Of a stretch of DNA of 64,000 nucleotides, positions 63,313-64,000 are shown in pieces (position 1 is the first letter of the stretch; every line of letters starts with the position of its first letter). Position numbers and translations under genes: made by a program. The notes under the pieces are model-generated. The model saw nothing but the letters and a program-made list of their open reading frames with translations. It was not told the DNA's origin and made no database searches. This stretch comes from DASRFR01 sp035651455 (GTDB lineage Bacteria; Acidobacteriota; Terriglobia; Terriglobales; Acidobacteriaceae), in assembly GCA_035651455.1 (NCBI GenBank), contig DASRFR010000058.1, positions 496,001 through 560,000 of the forward strand. The letters run 5' to 3'.

Positions 63313-63810
63313 ATGCCCGAAAACACCTTCGACATTGTCAGCAAGATCGACCTGCAGGAAGTGACGAACGCCATCCAACAGGCGCTGAAAGAAATTCACA
63401 CGCGCTTCGACCTGAAGGACTCAAAATCGAATATCGAGCTCGAAGGGAAAGACGCCATCAACCTGCACTCCATCGACGAGTTCAAGCTCAAAGCGGTGAA
63501 TGACGTGTTCCAGCAGAAACTGGTCAAGCGCGGAGTACCCCTCAAGGGCTTGACCTATGGTCCGGTGGAAACAGCCGCAGGCGGAACCGCCAAGCAGCGC
63601 ATCACCATGCAGCAAGGCATCCCCATTGAGAAGGCGCGCGATATCGTAAAGTTAATCAAGACTTCAAAGAAAAAAGTGCAGGCATCCATCCAGGGAGACC
63701 TGGTTCGCGTGAGCGGCAAGGACCGCGACACCCTGCAGGAAATTATTGCTTTGCTGCGACAGCAGGACTTCGGCATCGATATGCAGTTCACGAATTACAG
63801 GACGAATTAG
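63313..63810 (+). CDS. yajQ: YajQ/DUF520 family nucleotide-binding protein
   Basis: A 165-residue protein with two ferredoxin-like folds. FDIVSKIDLQEVTNAIQQALKE at the N-terminus, RFDLKDSKSNIELEGKD and ITMQQGIPIEKARDIVKLIK are family marks. Members bind nucleotides including cyclic-di-GMP in some bacteria. The start is ATG 63313. Confidence 0.9.
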   Translation: MPENTFDIVSKIDLQEVTNAIQQALKEIHTRFDLKDSKSNIELEGKDAINLHSIDEFKLKAVNDVFQQKLVKRGVPLKGLTYGPVETAAGGTAKQRITMQQGIPIEKARDIVKLIKTSKKKVQASIQGDLVRVSGKDRDTLQEIIALLRQQDFGIDMQFTNYRTN

Positions 63811-63917
63811 ATCCTGTTTTCGAACCTGCATTTTGCGTTCAAACTGCTGGAACTCGAGCTGAGCCTCGAAGTCTTGCTGAGCAAGAGCCCGAAACACCTG
63901 AAGGCGCGTTTCGAAAA

Positions 63918-64000
63918 TTGAGCACCCAGGCTGCCATCAACGGTAAAGAAGTATTTGAGCTGTTACGCGACGATCTCGCGGCCATTGAGCGTGAGTTCGG
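63918..64000 (+). CDS. Polyprenyl synthetase family protein (5' end only)
   Basis: The last 83 bases hold the start of a gene that continues past the right edge. From TTG 63918 the product begins LSTQAAINGKEVFELLRD, then DLAAIEREFG. The VFELLRDDLAAIE motif is how many octaprenyl-diphosphate synthases begin. The Asp-rich catalytic motifs would lie outside the window. RBS is weak, so the start is tentative. Such enzymes make the quinone side chain. Confidence 0.55.
   Translation, partial: MSTQAAINGKEVFELLRDDLAAIEREF

Noticed and set aside
1..64000. CRISPR array, prophage, transposase, tRNA or rRNA genes
   Set aside because: I scanned for regular spaced repeats, cloverleaf-like blocks, integrase-att pairs and transposase motifs and saw none. 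The Xer genes have no attachment site nearby and look chromosomal.

Overview
The window looks like chromosomal DNA from a soil-type Acidobacteriota (Koribacter/Acidobacteriales-like). This is inferred from protein flavour and gene repertoire (XoxF cassette, DUF2844/DUF3443 pair, futalosine menaquinone genes, Xer pair, AlkD, LarC); no 16S gene is present to prove it. Base composition is uniform. I see no transposase, prophage, CRISPR array, rRNA or tRNA. Several genes start with GTG or TTG behind a good Shine-Dalgarno, so many starts are placed by ribosome-binding site.

Region by region. (1) 1-1015, minus: start of a dienelactone hydrolase and a PD-(D/E)XK-like nuclease candidate. (2) 1088-11735, minus: a respiratory complex I operon in the order nuoA, small PH-like gene, nuoC, D, H, J, K, L, M, N, then an atpZ-like gene; nuoB, E, F, G and I are absent here. 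(3) 11984-20000: lysS, a PLP decarboxylase, a secreted M49 peptidase, a small secreted protein and a coiled-coil porin. (4) 20293-23449, minus: a compact Rrf2 regulator plus sulfonate/taurine/nitrate-type ABC importer operon. (5) 23602-28588: PP2C phosphatase, MacB-like permease, EthD protein, DUF892 protein, pyrophosphatase and a channel-like membrane protein. (6) 28720-38056, plus: a PQQ alcohol dehydrogenase with the lanthanide signature, its periplasmic binding protein and cytochrome c, followed without a break by a caa3-type oxidase, CtaG, a second cytochrome c lipoprotein and a GlcG/HbpS protein. Together these form a possible methanol-to-oxygen electron path. (7) 38128-45129: secreted proteins including a DUF2844/DUF3443 pair, then HAD, DUF2905, DUF2382, an epimerase and a Tat-exported asparaginase. 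(8) 45145-50336: glpX, two overlapping Xer recombinases, a UbiA-type prenyltransferase and mqnE (menaquinone by the futalosine route). (9) 50337-53437: a weakly coding stretch, then a hibernation-factor/sigma-factor fusion followed by a bacterial eRF1-like protein and a strong terminator. (10) 53589-64000: DUF167, POT transporter, AlkD, argS, larC, metG, tatD, yajQ and the start of a polyprenyl synthetase.

The most unusual locus is 51141-53389. One protein carries an HPF/RaiA ribosome-hibernation domain at its N-terminus and ECF-like sigma regions 2 and 4 at its C-terminus. It sits 29 bases upstream of an eRF1-like protein whose GGQ loop reads GGY. The inference is a two-gene stress module that could link ribosome state to transcription. 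The second most interesting locus is the dehydrogenase-to-oxidase operon, and the third is the complex I operon that lacks five subunits.
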